DNA of 64,000 nt, taken from the NCBI GenBank assembly GCA_024123955.1, contig CP099652.1:558001-622000 (forward strand), in the 5' to 3' direction. Origin of the DNA: Oxalobacteraceae bacterium OTU3CINTB1. Lineage in GTDB: Bacteria; Pseudomonadota; Gammaproteobacteria; Burkholderiales; Burkholderiaceae_D. The notes under the pieces were generated by a model. It saw nothing but the letters and a program-made list of their open reading frames with translations, searched no databases and had not been told where the DNA came from. Both the position numbers and the translations under genes were made by a program. Shown here piece by piece: positions 48,585 through 59,181 of this stretch (position 1 is its first letter; the number at the start of each line of letters is the position of its first letter).

Positions 48585-51500
48585 CTACATATTGCGCCGG
48601 TACTGGCCGCCGACCTCGAACAGCGCAGTGGTGATCTGCCCCAGCGAGCAGACACGCACCGCCTCCATCAGCTTTTCGAACACGTTATCGTTGTCGATCG
48701 CCGCCTGTTGCAAGGCGGCCAGCGCGGCCGGGGCCTGCGCCGCGTGGCGGCTGTGGAATTCCTCCAGCCGCTTGAGCTGCGATTGCTTCTCGTCGTCGGT
48801 GGAGCGGGCCAGTTCGATCTTTTGCGGCTCGCCCGTCGCCTTCGGATTGCGGAAGGTGTTGACGCCGACGATGGGCAAGGTGCCGTCGTGCTTCTGGTGC
48901 TCGTACAGCATCGACTCTTCCTGGATCTTGCCACGCTGGTAGCCGGTTTCCATCGCGCCCAGCACGCCGCCACGCTCTGCAATGCGCTCGAACTCCTGCA
49001 GCACCGCTTCCTCAACGAGGTCGGTCAGCTCGTCCATAATGAACGAACCCTGGTTCGGATTCTCGTTCTTCGCCAGGCCCCATTCGCGATTAATAATAAG
49101 CTGGATTGCCAGGGCGCGTCGCACGGATTCGTCGGTCGGCGTGGTGATGGCCTCGTCGTAGGCGTTGGTGTGCAGCGAGTTGCAGTTGTCGTAGATGGCG
49201 ATCAGCGCCTGCAGCGTTGTGCGGATGTCGTTGAAGTCGATCTCCTGCGCGTGCAGCGAGCGTCCCGACGTCTGCACGTGGTACTTGAGCTTTTGGGAGC
49301 GGTCGTTGGCGCCGTACTTGTCGCGCATCGCCACCGCCCACAGGCGGCGGGCGACGCGGCCGAGCACCGTGTATTCCGGGTCCATGCCGTTGGAGAAAAA
49401 GAACGACAGGTTGGGCGCGAAATCGTCGATGTGCATGCCGCGCGCCAGATAGGCTTCGACGAAGGTGAAGCCGTTCGACAAGGTGAACGCCAGCTGGGAG
49501 ATCGGGTTCGCTCCTGCTTCGGCGATGTGGTAGCCGGAGATCGACACCGAGTAGAAATTGCGCACTTGGTGCTCGACGAAGTACTGCTGGATGTCGCCCA
49601 TCACCTTGAGCGAGAATTCGGTCGAGAAGATGCAGGTGTTCTGGCCCTGGTCTTCCTTCAGGATGTCGGCCTGCACGGTGCCCCGTACGTTTTGCAGCAC
49701 CCATTCGCGCAGCTTGGCCGCTTCCCCGGCGTCCGGCTGGCGCTTGTGTTCTTCGACGAAGCGGTCGATTTGCTGGTCGACGGCGGTGTTCATGAACATC
49801 GCCAGGATGGTCGGCGCCGGGCCGTTGATGGTCATTGAGACCGAGGTGCTCGGGCTGCACAGGTTGAAGCCGTCGTACAGCACCTTCATGTCGTCCAGCG
49901 TGGCGATCGAGACGCCGGAGTTCCCGACCTTGCCGTAGATGTCCGGGCGCGGCGCCGGATCGGCACCGTACAAGGTGACCGAGTCGAACGCGGTCGACAG
50001 GCGCTTGGCGTCCATGCCGGTGGAGACCAGCTTGAAACGGCGGTTGGTGCGGAAGGCGTCGCCTTCGCCGGCGAACATGCGGGTCGGGTCTTCGCCTTCG
50101 CGCTTGAACGGGAACACGCCGGCGGTGAACGGGAACGACCCGGGGACGTTTTCCAGCATCAGGAAGCGCAGGATCTCGCCGTGGTCTTCATAACGGGGCA
50201 GGGCCACCTTGCGGATCTTGGTGCCGGACAGCGTGTGCTGCACCAGGCGTGTGCGGATTTCCTTGTCGCGGATTTTGACGACGTAATCGTCGCCTGCATA
50301 CGCGGCCTGCATCTCCGGCCAGCCGGCCAGCAGCTTCTTGGCGCCGGCGTCCATTGCGGCGTCGCGGTCGGCGATCAAATCGTCAAAGTCGGCGCTCTTG
50401 TGCGCCAGGGCCAGCATGCGTTTGGATTCGGTCAGTTGCTGGCGTTCGCGCGCCAGGGTCACCTGCTTACGGGTGAAGCGGTGGTAGCCACGTACGGTGT
50501 CGGCGATCTCCGCCAGGTAGCGGGCGCGCGCCGGCGGCACGATCACGTTCTTGCCGCTGGAGTGGCGCAGCGCGACCGCCGGCAGCTTGCCCGGCCTGGT
50601 CGGCAGGCCGAATTGCGCCAGCTTCGGCAACAGGCCCTGATACAGCGCGGTGACGCCATCGTCGTTGAAGCGCGACGCCTGCGTTCCGTAGACCGGCATC
50701 TCCTCCGGGCGTTGACTCCACAGCTCGCGGTTGCGCTGGTACTGCTTGGCGACGTCGCGCAGCGCATCCTGCGACCCCTTGCGATCGAACTTGTTGATGG
50801 CGATGAATTCGGCGAAATCGAGCATGTCGATTTTTTCCAGCTGCGAGGCGGCGCCGAATTCCGGCGTCATCACGTACATCGACACGTCCACGTGCGGCAC
50901 GATGGCGGCGTCGCCCTGACCGATGCCGGAGGTTTCGACGATGACCAGGTCGAAGCCGGCCACCTTGCAGGCGGCGATGACGTCGGGCAGCGCCTCGGAA
51001 ATCTCGGAGCCCGCCTCGCGCGTGGCCAGCGACCGCATGAACACGCGGCTTTGGCCGGCCCACGGATTGATCGCGTTCATGCGGATACGGTCGCCCAGCA
51101 GCGCGCCGCCGGATTTGCGGCGCGACGGGTCGATCGAGATGATGGCGATGTTGAGCGCGTCGGCCTGGTCGAGGCGGATGCGGCGTATCAGTTCATCGGT
51201 CAGCGACGATTTGCCGGCGCCGCCGGTGCCGGTGATGCCCAGGGTCGGCACGGGCAAGCCTTCGGCGGCGGCCAGGATTTCCGAGCGCAGCGCCGGCGCG
51301 GCCTTGTCGTTTTCCAGCGCGGTGATCAGCTGCGCCAGCGGGCGATGGCGCGAGGCCACATCGCCTTCGCGCAGCGGCGCCAGCGAGGTCGGGGAGTACT
51401 GCGACAGGTCGATGTCGCACTGCTGCACCATCCATTGGATCATGCCGACAAGGCCCATGCGCTGGCCATCCTCCGGACTGAAAATCCGGGTGACGCCATA

Positions 51501-51872
51501 CGCATGCAGGTCGGCGATTTCGTCGGGGACGATGACGCCGCCGCCGCCGCCGAACACTTTGATGTGGGCGCCGCCGCGCTGGCGCAGCAGGTCGAGCATG
51601 TACTTGAAGTATTCGACATGGCCGCCCTGGTAGCTGGAGATGGCGATGCCCTGCACGTCCTCCGCCAGGGCTGCGGTGACCACCTCGTCGACCGAGCGGT
51701 TGTGGCCCAGGTGGACCACCTCCACGCCGTTCGATTGCAGGATGCGGCGCATGATGTTGATCGAGGCGTCGTGGCCGTCGAACAGCGAGGCGGCGGTGAC
51801 GAAGCGGATTTTGTTGTTCAGGCGCGGCTGGTCCGGCACTGCTGCGATGGTCGGAGCGGAGAGGTCGTTCAT
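48585..51872 (-). CDS. icmF: Fused isobutyryl-CoA mutase IcmF
   Basis: A 1095-residue fusion: B12-binding domain (DGHDAS at 32-37, His34 as lower ligand to cobalamin), a MeaB-like G-protein chaperone (Walker [10 protein letters not shown] near 211), then the substrate-binding mutase domain. Interconverts isobutyryl-CoA and n-butyryl-CoA (some members also isovaleryl/pivalyl-CoA). The order and length are those of known IcmF. It lies 89 bp after the iorAB fusion; a 16 bp palindrome and TATAAT occur in the gap, so it has its own promoter. Confidence 0.93.
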   Translation of the reverse strand: MNDLSAPTIAAVPDQPRLNNKIRFVTAASLFDGHDASINIMRRILQSNGVEVVHLGHNRSVDEVVTAALAEDVQGIAISSYQGGHVEYFKYMLDLLRQRGGAHIKVFGGGGGVIVPDEIADLHAYGVTRIFSPEDGQRMGLVGMIQWMVQQCDIDLSQYSPTSLAPLREGDVASRHRPLAQLITALENDKAAPALRSEILAAAEGLPVPTLGITGTGGAGKSSLTDELIRRIRLDQADALNIAIISIDPSRRKSGGALLGDRIRMNAINPWAGQSRVFMRSLATREAGSEISEALPDVIAACKVAGFDLVIVETSGIGQGDAAIVPHVDVSMYVMTPEFGAASQLEKIDMLDFAEFIAINKFDRKGSQDALRDVAKQYQRNRELWSQRPEEMPVYGTQASRFNDDGVTALYQGLLPKLAQFGLPTRPGKLPAVALRHSSGKNVIVPPARARYLAEIADTVRGYHRFTRKQVTLARERQQLTESKRMLALAHKSADFDDLIADRDAAMDAGAKKLLAGWPEMQAAYAGDDYVVKIRDKEIRTRLVQHTLSGTKIRKVALPRYEDHGEILRFLMLENVPGSFPFTAGVFPFKREGEDPTRMFAGEGDAFRTNRRFKLVSTGMDAKRLSTAFDSVTLYGADPAPRPDIYGKVGNSGVSIATLDDMKVLYDGFNLCSPSTSVSMTINGPAPTILAMFMNTAVDQQIDRFVEEHKRQPDAGEAAKLREWVLQNVRGTVQADILKEDQGQNTCIFSTEFSLKVMGDIQQYFVEHQVRNFYSVSISGYHIAEAGANPISQLAFTLSNGFTFVEAYLARGMHIDDFAPNLSFFFSNGMDPEYTVLGRVARRLWAVAMRDKYGANDRSQKLKYHVQTSGRSLHAQEIDFNDIRTTLQALIAIYDNCNSLHTNAYDEAITTPTDESVRRALAIQLIINREWGLAKNENPNQGSFIMDELTDLVEEAVLQEFERIAERGGVLGAMETGYQRGKIQEESMLYEHQKHDGTLPIVGVNTFRNPKATGEPQKIELARSTDDEKQSQLKRLEEFHSRHAAQAPAALAALQQAAIDNDNVFEKLMEAVRVCSLGQITTALFEVGGQYRRNM

Positions 51873-51924
51873 GGTGTCCCTTCTATTCTGTGCGGCGATC
51901 TATGTCGTGCGTTTTTGTGTGGCT

Positions 51925-51930
51925 ATTATA
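51925..51930 (-). promoter_or_regulatory. -10 element of icmF
   Basis: TATAAT on the minus strand, just downstream of the palindrome at 51933-51948. Confidence 0.6.
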
Positions 51931-51932
51931 TG

Positions 51933-51948
51933 ACGTTTACGTAAACGT
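51933..51948. promoter_or_regulatory. 16 bp palindrome in the icmF promoter
   Basis: ACGTTTACGTAAACGT is perfectly self-complementary and sits in the spacer before the -10. It resembles, from memory, the LiuR sites upstream of branched-chain amino-acid and acyl-CoA genes. Confidence 0.65.
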
Positions 51949-51961
51949 AAGCTTTTGAGGC

Positions 51962-54900
51962 TTAGGCTGCGCGCTGCTGGCCGAATTGCGCCATCAAGCG
52001 CGCCTTCTCGGCGTGGAAGACCGCCACCGCCTTCTCCTTCACGTGACCATAACCGCGCACTTTTTCCGGCAACCCCGCCAGTTCGACCGCCAGCGCGTGG
52101 TTTTCCACGGTAAGCCCCCCGATCAAAGCGGTGACCATCTCACGATATTCGACGATCAGCGCGCGCTCCATCTTGCGCTCGTCGCTGCGGCCGAAGACAT
52201 CGAACGCTCCGCCGCGCAGGCCTTTGAACTTGGCCAGCAGCTTGAACGCGCTCCACATCCACGAGCCGAATTCCGCCTTGACCAGATGGCCCTTGGCGTC
52301 CTTCTTCGCGAACAGCGGCGGCGCCAGATTGAACTTGATCGAGAAGTCGCCCTCGAACTGCTGTTTGAGCTGCTCGACAAAGCGTCCGTCGGTGTACAGG
52401 CGCGCCACTTCGTATTCGTCCTTGTACGCCATCAGCTTGAAATAGTACTTGGCCACGGCGGTCGACAGCTTGTTCCCCAGTCCCAGCGCGGTCTCCTTGG
52501 CGCGCACCTGCGACACCAGCTGCTCGTAGACGCCGGCATAGGCGGCATTCTGATAATCGGTCAGGAACTGCACGCGCTTGGCGACGATGTTCTCCAGGCT
52601 TTGCGGCATTTGCACGACGATTGCCTGCGTCGGCGTGGCCACGCGCTCGACGCGCTTCAGGTCCACGGCCGCACGGCGGCCCCACAGGAAGCTCTTTTTG
52701 TTGGACGCGATGCCGACGCCATTGAGTTCGATCGCGCGCAGCAGCGACGCCTCGGTTAGCGGAATCCGGCCCCGCTGCCACGCGTAACCGAGCATGAACA
52801 GATTGGCGGCGATGGAGTCGCCCATCAGCGCCGTGGCCAGCTTGGTGGCGTCGATGAAATCGGCGGCGCCGGGACCGCCGACCGATTCCTCGATCAGCGC
52901 GCGCACTTCCGCGACCGGATACTGCCAGTCGGCGTTTTGCGCGAAGGTGCCGGGCGGCTGTTCGTGCAGGTTGATGACGGCCAGAGTGCGGCCGGGACGC
53001 ATCTTCGACACCGCATCCGCGGCGCCGGCGGTCAGCATGTCGCAGCCGAGGATGACGTCCGCCTCACCGGTGGCGATGCGCTGCGCGCGCAGGTGCGCGG
53101 GGGTCTTGGCTACCTTCACGTGCGAGGTGACGGAACCGTTTTTCTGCGACATGCCGGTCATATCCAGCACCGACGCGCCTTTGCCTTCCAGGTGCGCGGC
53201 CATGCCCATCAAGGCGCCGACGGTGATCACGCCGGTGCCGCCGATGCCGTTGATCAGGATGTTGTAGGGCTGCTCGCAGGATGGCAGTTCGGGTTCCGGC
53301 AGCGCGCCGAAACCGTCGTCGCCGTCGTCACTATTGGATTTACTCACCCCGGTTTTGGTCTTCTTCAGTGTTCCGCCTTCGACGGTGACAAAGCTCGGGC
53401 AGAAGCCTTTCACGCACGAGTAGTCCTTGTTGCAGGACGATTGGTCGATGGTGCGCTTGCGGCCGAACTCCGTCTCCTTCGGCAGGATGGAGGTGCAGTT
53501 CGACTGCACGCCGCAATCGCCGCAGCCTTCGCACACGGCTTCGTTGATGACCATGCGCTTGGCGGGGTCGGGAAACTCGCCTTTCTTCCGGCGGCGACGC
53601 TTCTCGGCCGCGCAGGTCTGGTCGTAGATCAGCACCGATACGCCTTGGACCTCGCGCAGTTCGCGCTGGACCGCGTCCATGTCCTTGCGGTCGTGCAGGC
53701 TGACCAGCGATGGCAGGGCGGCCCGGTCGGTGTAGCGCCCTAAGTCCTCGGTCACCAGCGCGATGCGTTTGACGCCTTCGGCCGCCATCTGCTGCGCGAT
53801 CATCGGTACCGATGTGATGCCGTCGACCGGCTGGCCGCCCGTCATCGCCACCGCGTCGTTGTAGAGGATCTTGTAGGTCATGTTGACCTTGGCCGCCACC
53901 GCCGCGCGGATCGCCAGATAGCCGGAGTGGAAGTAGGTACCGTCGCCGAGATTTTGGAACACGTGCGGAATCTTCGAGAACGCGGCTTGGCCGATCCACG
54001 GCGCGCCCTCACCGCCCATGTGCGTGGTCAGCTTGTTGAACTCCGGGTAGATCGACGTCGCCATCACGTGGCAGCCGATGCCGGCCAGCGCCAGGCTGCC
54101 CTCGGGAACCTTGGTCGAGGTATTGTGCGGGCATCCGGAGCAGTAAAACGCGGGGCGGAACGGCGTGCTGATGGCCTTCTTCAGCACCGCGTCCTTGGCG
54201 TCGAGGAAGGTCAGGCGCGCCTTGATATGATCGCAGGTGACCGGGTCGGAAATCAGGCGCTTGACGCGCGAGGCGATCACGCGCGCCACCTGCGAGACCG
54301 AAAAATCGGCCTTGGAGGTCAGCAGCCATTCTCCGCGCGGCGCCACCCACTCGCCTTTTTCGTCGAACTTGCCGATCACGCGCGGGCGCACATCGTCGCG
54401 CCAGTTGTACAGCTGTTCCTTCAATTGGTACTCGACGATCTGGCGCTTTTCCTCGACCACCAGGATCTCGTCGAGGCCTTGCGCGAATTCGCGCACGCTG
54501 TCCGGCTCCAGCGGCCATGGCATCGCCACCTTGAACAGGCGCAGGCCGACATCGGCCGCCATCTTCTCGTCGATGCCCAGTTCCTCCAGCGCCTCGAGCA
54601 CGTCCAGGTACGATTTGCCGGAGGCGATGATGCCCAGTTTCGCGTTTGGGCTGGTGATAGTGGTGTGATTGAGTTTGTTCTCACGCGCATAGGCCAGCGC
54701 CGCGTAGATTTTATAATCCTGCATCAGCGCTTCCTGATTGCGCGCCTGCTGGCCGAGCGGAATGCTCGACAGGCGGGCATTCAGGCCGCCTTCCGGCATG
54801 ACGAAATCGAGCGGGATTTTGACATCGACGCGGAACGGATCGGCGTCGACGGAGGCCGACGATTCGACCGTGTCGGCCAGCGCCTTGAACGCCACCGTGC

Positions 54901-55534
54901 AACCGGAAAAACGCGACATCGCCCAGCCGTGGATGCCGAGGTCCAGGTACTCCTGCACGTTACAGGGATAGAGCACTGGGATCATCGACGCCGAGAACAG
55001 ATGGTCCGACTGGTGCGGCAATGTCGACGAATAGGCGCCGTGGTCGTCGCCCGCCACCAGCAGCACGCCGCCGTGCTTCGAGGTGCCGGCGTGGTTCATG
55101 TGTTTGAAGACGTCGCCGCAGCGGTCCACGCCCGGGCCTTTGCCGTACCACATGGCGAACACGCCGTCGTATTTGGCCTCGCCGATCAAATCGACCTGCT
55201 GCGAGCCCCAGACGGCGGTCGCCGCCAGGTCCTCGTTCACGCCCGGCACGAACTGCACGTGATGCGCTTCCAGGTGCGGCTTGGCCTTCCACAGGTTCTC
55301 GTCGAGTCCGCCCAGCGGCGAGCCGCGGTAGCCGGAGATGAAGCCGGCCGTGTTCAAGCCGGCCGCCTGGTCGCGCACCCGCTGCATCATGGGCAGGCGC
55401 ACCAGCGCCTGGATGCCCGACAGGAAGATATCGCCGTGGGTGGCGGTGTATTTGTCGTCGAGGCTGACGGTCGTCAGTCGGGCGCTGCCGTCTCTTGCGG
55501 ACGTTGCAGGGCCGGTTGCCTTGGTATCGGGCAT
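51962..55534 (-). CDS. Indolepyruvate ferredoxin oxidoreductase, fused subunits
   Basis: A 1190-residue fusion of the alpha/beta and gamma-type subunits. Thiamine-pyrophosphate region NLGDGTYFHSGYLAI near residue 530; Cys clusters CEGCGDCGVQSNC and CVKGFC for iron-sulfur; the C-terminal gamma domain begins INGIGGTGVITVGALMG. These enzymes decarboxylate arylpyruvates or branched 2-oxoacids to acyl-CoA. Next gene makes IcmF, so isobutyryl-CoA from 2-oxoisovalerate could be its product. GGAG precedes the ATG. Confidence 0.9.
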   Translation of the reverse strand: MPDTKATGPATSARDGSARLTTVSLDDKYTATHGDIFLSGIQALVRLPMMQRVRDQAAGLNTAGFISGYRGSPLGGLDENLWKAKPHLEAHHVQFVPGVNEDLAATAVWGSQQVDLIGEAKYDGVFAMWYGKGPGVDRCGDVFKHMNHAGTSKHGGVLLVAGDDHGAYSSTLPHQSDHLFSASMIPVLYPCNVQEYLDLGIHGWAMSRFSGCTVAFKALADTVESSASVDADPFRVDVKIPLDFVMPEGGLNARLSSIPLGQQARNQEALMQDYKIYAALAYARENKLNHTTITSPNAKLGIIASGKSYLDVLEALEELGIDEKMAADVGLRLFKVAMPWPLEPDSVREFAQGLDEILVVEEKRQIVEYQLKEQLYNWRDDVRPRVIGKFDEKGEWVAPRGEWLLTSKADFSVSQVARVIASRVKRLISDPVTCDHIKARLTFLDAKDAVLKKAISTPFRPAFYCSGCPHNTSTKVPEGSLALAGIGCHVMATSIYPEFNKLTTHMGGEGAPWIGQAAFSKIPHVFQNLGDGTYFHSGYLAIRAAVAAKVNMTYKILYNDAVAMTGGQPVDGITSVPMIAQQMAAEGVKRIALVTEDLGRYTDRAALPSLVSLHDRKDMDAVQRELREVQGVSVLIYDQTCAAEKRRRRKKGEFPDPAKRMVINEAVCEGCGDCGVQSNCTSILPKETEFGRKRTIDQSSCNKDYSCVKGFCPSFVTVEGGTLKKTKTGVSKSNSDDGDDGFGALPEPELPSCEQPYNILINGIGGTGVITVGALMGMAAHLEGKGASVLDMTGMSQKNGSVTSHVKVAKTPAHLRAQRIATGEADVILGCDMLTAGAADAVSKMRPGRTLAVINLHEQPPGTFAQNADWQYPVAEVRALIEESVGGPGAADFIDATKLATALMGDSIAANLFMLGYAWQRGRIPLTEASLLRAIELNGVGIASNKKSFLWGRRAAVDLKRVERVATPTQAIVVQMPQSLENIVAKRVQFLTDYQNAAYAGVYEQLVSQVRAKETALGLGNKLSTAVAKYYFKLMAYKDEYEVARLYTDGRFVEQLKQQFEGDFSIKFNLAPPLFAKKDAKGHLVKAEFGSWMWSAFKLLAKFKGLRGGAFDVFGRSDERKMERALIVEYREMVTALIGGLTVENHALAVELAGLPEKVRGYGHVKEKAVAVFHAEKARLMAQFGQQRAA

Positions 55535-55650
55535 GGGAGGTCTCCGTTTTTGGTATCAGATCGCACCTGAACTTGGTCACGCCGGGTAGGCGCGCCAGGA
55601 TCGGGCCAGGGCCGCATGGTGAGCGGAATTGGGGCTAGTATGGGCGCGAG

Positions 55651-55666
55651 TTGACGTGTACGGAAA
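55651..55666. promoter_or_regulatory. Second, degenerate copy of the icmF palindrome
   Basis: TTGACGTGTACGGAAA matches 13 of 15 bases with TGACGTTTACGTAAA of the icmF promoter. It lies 117 bp upstream of the oxidoreductase start. Confidence 0.4.
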
Positions 55667-55717
55667 TAGTGTTTGCCAATCGGGGCATAAGAAAAAGTGA
55701 TACCCCTCAAAGCAACT

Positions 55718-55815
55718 CCGGGGTCAGGTCCACCAATGCTACACAAGCTCTACCTTACCGCCGCAAAAGGGACGCTAATGTCGGGGCCGTGTAGAAATGG
55801 TGGACCTGACCCCGG
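55718..55815. repeat. REP/MITE-like inverted repeat, family B copy 2
   Basis: CCGGGGTCAGGTCCACCA (55718-55735) and its exact complement at 55798-55815, with an inner CTACAC/GTGTAG pair. Same type of outer block as copy 1. It lies 15 bp after the LysR gene stop, between that gene and the oxidoreductase leader. Confidence 0.9.
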
Positions 55816-55830
55816 ATCGGAAGCAATTGT

Positions 55831-56763
55831 TTAGGGGATGGGGGTGGCGCCGGGCCAAGTGCCGGACTGGCACAGCTGCATGCTGACTTGCTGCACTAGC
55901 CGGCTGATGGCGCTGGCCGCGTTGGTCAGGGGGATGTTTTTCGAGGCGCATAGCACCACTGTGCGGGAAATCGCCGGTTGGCGGATCGGATGCGCGCGCA
56001 GGGTGCCGCGCTGCAGCTCGTCGAGCACCGGCGCCGACGGCAGCAGGGTCGCGCCCATGTCGGCCAGCAGCGCCGACTTGAGGATGGCGATGGAGTTGAT
56101 TTCGATGACGTTCGAGAGCTTGAGCCCGGCCGCGCGCACCATGCTTTCAATGCGCGGACGCACGCCGTGCTGCAGCCCCGGCAGGATTAGCGTAGTGCCC
56201 AGGGTTTGCTCAAGGGTGAGCGTCTCCTGGTCGAGCGCGAAGGCGGCGTCGGCGCGGCAGATGAAGCGCAACTCTTCCTCCACCAGCGGCGTTGTCGCGA
56301 ATTGCGCCAGTTGGCCGTCGTCAAACAGCACGGCCAGATTGACCCTGCCGGATTTGAGCTGCTCGCTCAGGTTGCCGGTCAGTTCCTCGGTCAGCTGCAG
56401 CGTGATTTCCGGATACGTGGCGCGCGCGGCCGTCAGCAACGGCAACGCCAGCGCGCCCGAGATGCTGTGCGGCAGCCCGAGCGTGACGCCGCCGCTGGGC
56501 CGCTCGGCCGATTGCGTGACGGCCGAACGGGCGTCGGCCACCTGCTTGAGGATGGCTTGCGCGTGTTCGTAGAAGATCTTGCCGGCGTCGGTGCTGAGCA
56601 CGCCCTGCGCCGAACGGTGCAGCAGTTGCACGCCCAGCTCCTCCTCGAGCTGGCGCAGCTGCTGCGTCAGCGCCGGTTGCGCCACGTGCAACACCAGCGC
56701 CGCCCGCGACAGCGAGCCGTGGTCGACGATGGCGACAAAATAACGAAGTTGGCGGAGTTCCAT
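55831..56763 (-). CDS. LysR-family regulator
   Basis: A 310-residue regulator: helix-turn-helix GSLSRAALVLHVAQPALTQQLRQLE and effector domain of the Nac/Cbl-like branch. The Met at 56763 (MELRQLRYF) is the family start. Its neighbours give no target; not divergent to an enzyme gene. Confidence 0.88.
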   Translation of the reverse strand: MELRQLRYFVAIVDHGSLSRAALVLHVAQPALTQQLRQLEEELGVQLLHRSAQGVLSTDAGKIFYEHAQAILKQVADARSAVTQSAERPSGGVTLGLPHSISGALALPLLTAARATYPEITLQLTEELTGNLSEQLKSGRVNLAVLFDDGQLAQFATTPLVEEELRFICRADAAFALDQETLTLEQTLGTTLILPGLQHGVRPRIESMVRAAGLKLSNVIEINSIAILKSALLADMGATLLPSAPVLDELQRGTLRAHPIRQPAISRTVVLCASKNIPLTNAASAISRLVQQVSMQLCQSGTWPGATPIP

Positions 56764-56899
56764 AGTGTGGCGCGGTGCTTGACCCGGAATAGTCATGGAC
56801 AAACACATGGTAACACTAGCAAATATGATCCTGACAGGAAACTATTTGTTATACTGAATTCATATTGTGGTCCCCTCCAGACTTTTCGCGGGTGCATGT

Positions 56900-58120
56900 A
56901 TGTTAAAGAAAGTCGACTCATCCCAGCTCAAAGTGGGCATGTATATACATGACCTGAGTTGCGACTGGATGACGCACCCGTTTGTCCGCAACCGGTTTTT
57001 GCTGACCAGCGAGGATGAAATCCGCAAGATCCTCAACGCCGGCATCCATGACGTGGTCATCGACAGCGGCAGGGGCCTGGACGTGCAGGACGCGCCGTCG
57101 CTGGCCGAGGCGCAAGCGGCGACCGAGCGCGAAATCGTTGACATCGCCGCCAAGACGCCCATTGTCACGCGCGTCTCGCTGGGCGACGAGATGCGGCGCG
57201 CGGTGCAGATCCGCCACCAGGCCTCGACCCTGGTGCGCACCGTAATGCAGGACGCGCGCCTGGGCAAGGCGATCGAACTCGACCAGGTCGAGCCCGTGGT
57301 GCAGAGCATCACCGAGTCCATCCTGCGCAATCCGGGCGCGCTGGTGGGCCTGCTGCGCATCAAAACCAAGGACGATTACACGTTTTTGCACTCCGTTAGC
57401 GTCTGTACGCTGCTGGTGGCGTTTTGCCGATCGCGCAACATCGACGCCGCTATCACCCATCAGGCCGGCCTGGGCGGCCTGTTGCACGACACCGGCAAGG
57501 CGCTGGTGCCCGATGCCATCCTCAACAAGCCGGGACCGCTGACGGACGAGGAGTTCGCCATCGTCAAGCGCCACCCGCGCGACGGCTACGACATCCTGCG
57601 CAGGACGCCAGAGGTGGGGCCGATACCGCTCGACATCACCTTGCACCACCACGAGCGGCGCGACGGCAGCGGCTATCCCGGCAAGCAAGCGAACGAACAG
57701 ATCAGCGAACTGGCGCAAATGGCGGCCATCGTCGATGTGTATGACGCCATCACCGCCGATCGCTGTTATCACAAAGGCATGTCGGCGGCGGCGGCGCTGC
57801 GCAAGATCTATGAATGGAGCAAGTTCCATTTCAATCCGCAGTACGCGCAGGAATTCATGCGCTGCGTCGGCATTTATCCGGTCGGGACGTTGGTGATGCT
57901 GGAGTCGGGCCGGCTCGGTGTGGTGATCGAGCCACACGAAACCAATCTGCTGGCGCCCAAGGTGAACGTCTTCTTCAACACCAAGCAGAATCTGTACATC
58001 AAGCCGGAAACGGTCGATTTGTCGCGCGGGCTGGGCTTTGGGGGGGGCGACAAGATCGTCGGCCACGAGTCGGCGGCCAAGTGGAATGTCGATCCGATGC
58101 GGTTTTTAACCCTGGCGTAA
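56900..58120 (+). CDS. HD-GYP cyclic-di-GMP phosphodiesterase with DUF3391
   Basis: A 406-residue protein: N-terminal DUF3391 (residues 1-100), then an HD-GYP domain with LLHDTGK near 195 and HHHERRDGSGYPG near 250, both intact. HD-GYP enzymes degrade c-di-GMP to GMP. The start at 56900 begins MLKKVDSSQLKVGMYIHDL, the usual DUF3391 opening. It converges with the GGDEF gene 17 bp later. Confidence 0.92.
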   Translation: MLKKVDSSQLKVGMYIHDLSCDWMTHPFVRNRFLLTSEDEIRKILNAGIHDVVIDSGRGLDVQDAPSLAEAQAATEREIVDIAAKTPIVTRVSLGDEMRRAVQIRHQASTLVRTVMQDARLGKAIELDQVEPVVQSITESILRNPGALVGLLRIKTKDDYTFLHSVSVCTLLVAFCRSRNIDAAITHQAGLGGLLHDTGKALVPDAILNKPGPLTDEEFAIVKRHPRDGYDILRRTPEVGPIPLDITLHHHERRDGSGYPGKQANEQISELAQMAAIVDVYDAITADRCYHKGMSAAAALRKIYEWSKFHFNPQYAQEFMRCVGIYPVGTLVMLESGRLGVVIEPHETNLLAPKVNVFFNTKQNLYIKPETVDLSRGLGFGGGDKIVGHESAAKWNVDPMRFLTLA

Positions 58121-58137
58121 AGCCGTCCAGCCGCCGG

Positions 58138-59181
58138 TCAGAAGAATTCGGCCGTGTCGTTCGAGGCGGTGGTCTGCAGCAGGCCGCCGCTGAGCAGCTC
58201 ATCGTAGTGGCACACCAGATTGCGGCCGTGGCTTTTCGCGTAGTACAGCGCCTGATCTGCGTGTCCCAGGATGATCACCGGCGCCTCCAGCGCGCTGATG
58301 CTGACAAAGCCGACGCTCACCGTCACCTTGCCCACTTGCGGGAAATCATGCGACGCCACGTTCATGCGGAAGCGTTCGATGATCTTCTTGGCGTTGTCGA
58401 GCGTAGTCGAGCGCAGCAGCACGACGAATTCCTCGCCGCCGAAACGGAACACGCGGTCTTGCGCGCGGAACGACGAGGTGAGCAGGTTGGCAATCAGGAT
58501 CAGCACCTCATCGCCGTATAAATGGCCGAAACGGTCGTTAACGTGCTTGAAATGGTCGACATCAACCACCGCCAGCCATTGCTTTTCCTCGTCGCCATGC
58601 TGGCGCCGCTCCGGCTCGCCCGGCAAGGTGACCGAATCCTGCTCGATACTGGCGGCCAGCATCTTGGAGAGCTGGTCGTCGAAGGTCTTGCGGTTGAGCA
58701 GGCCGGTGAGCGAATCGCGTTCGCTGTAGTCGAGCAGGTTCTGGAAGTTGCGGTAGACGCTGACGATGCCGCCGATGATATGGATGGTGTCGCTGGTGTA
58801 CGGCGTCGGGTTGACGATCTCGAGGCAGGTGTCGGCCTTGTCGCCCAGCCAGATCGGCAGCCACAGCGTGTGCTCGCCGGCCTCGTTCGCAACGTCGGCG
58901 CCGGACTCGTGGTGGGCGATGCAGTGCGCCAGCGCCGGGAAATTCTCGATCGGCTCGCCGGGATTGTGCAGGTCGGTGTTGTCGACCATGCAAGCCGGCT
59001 CGCCGGCAACGACGATGGCGCGCGCCCGCACGAACACCTTGCCGCGCACGGTGGCCAGGGTCAGCACGCGGGCCTGACTCGCGCGGGCAAGCTCCTGCAC
59101 CGCCGAAATCACGGAGATGTCGAGCATCGTGTGATCTCGGTGGCCGGTCATGTCCACCATGTGTTTCAGTAGGGAATCCAT
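58138..59181 (-). CDS. GGDEF diguanylate cyclase
   Basis: A 347-residue cytosolic protein: N-terminal GAF-like sensor (residues 10-165), then GGDEF domain with active site GGEEF near 247. No receiver or membrane segment. Makes c-di-GMP. Its end faces the HD-GYP gene, which removes the same messenger. ATG at 59181 preferred; upstream frame lacks a ribosome site. Confidence 0.9.
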   Translation of the reverse strand: MDSLLKHMVDMTGHRDHTMLDISVISAVQELARASQARVLTLATVRGKVFVRARAIVVAGEPACMVDNTDLHNPGEPIENFPALAHCIAHHESGADVANEAGEHTLWLPIWLGDKADTCLEIVNPTPYTSDTIHIIGGIVSVYRNFQNLLDYSERDSLTGLLNRKTFDDQLSKMLAASIEQDSVTLPGEPERRQHGDEEKQWLAVVDVDHFKHVNDRFGHLYGDEVLILIANLLTSSFRAQDRVFRFGGEEFVVLLRSTTLDNAKKIIERFRMNVASHDFPQVGKVTVSVGFVSISALEAPVIILGHADQALYYAKSHGRNLVCHYDELLSGGLLQTTASNDTAEFF

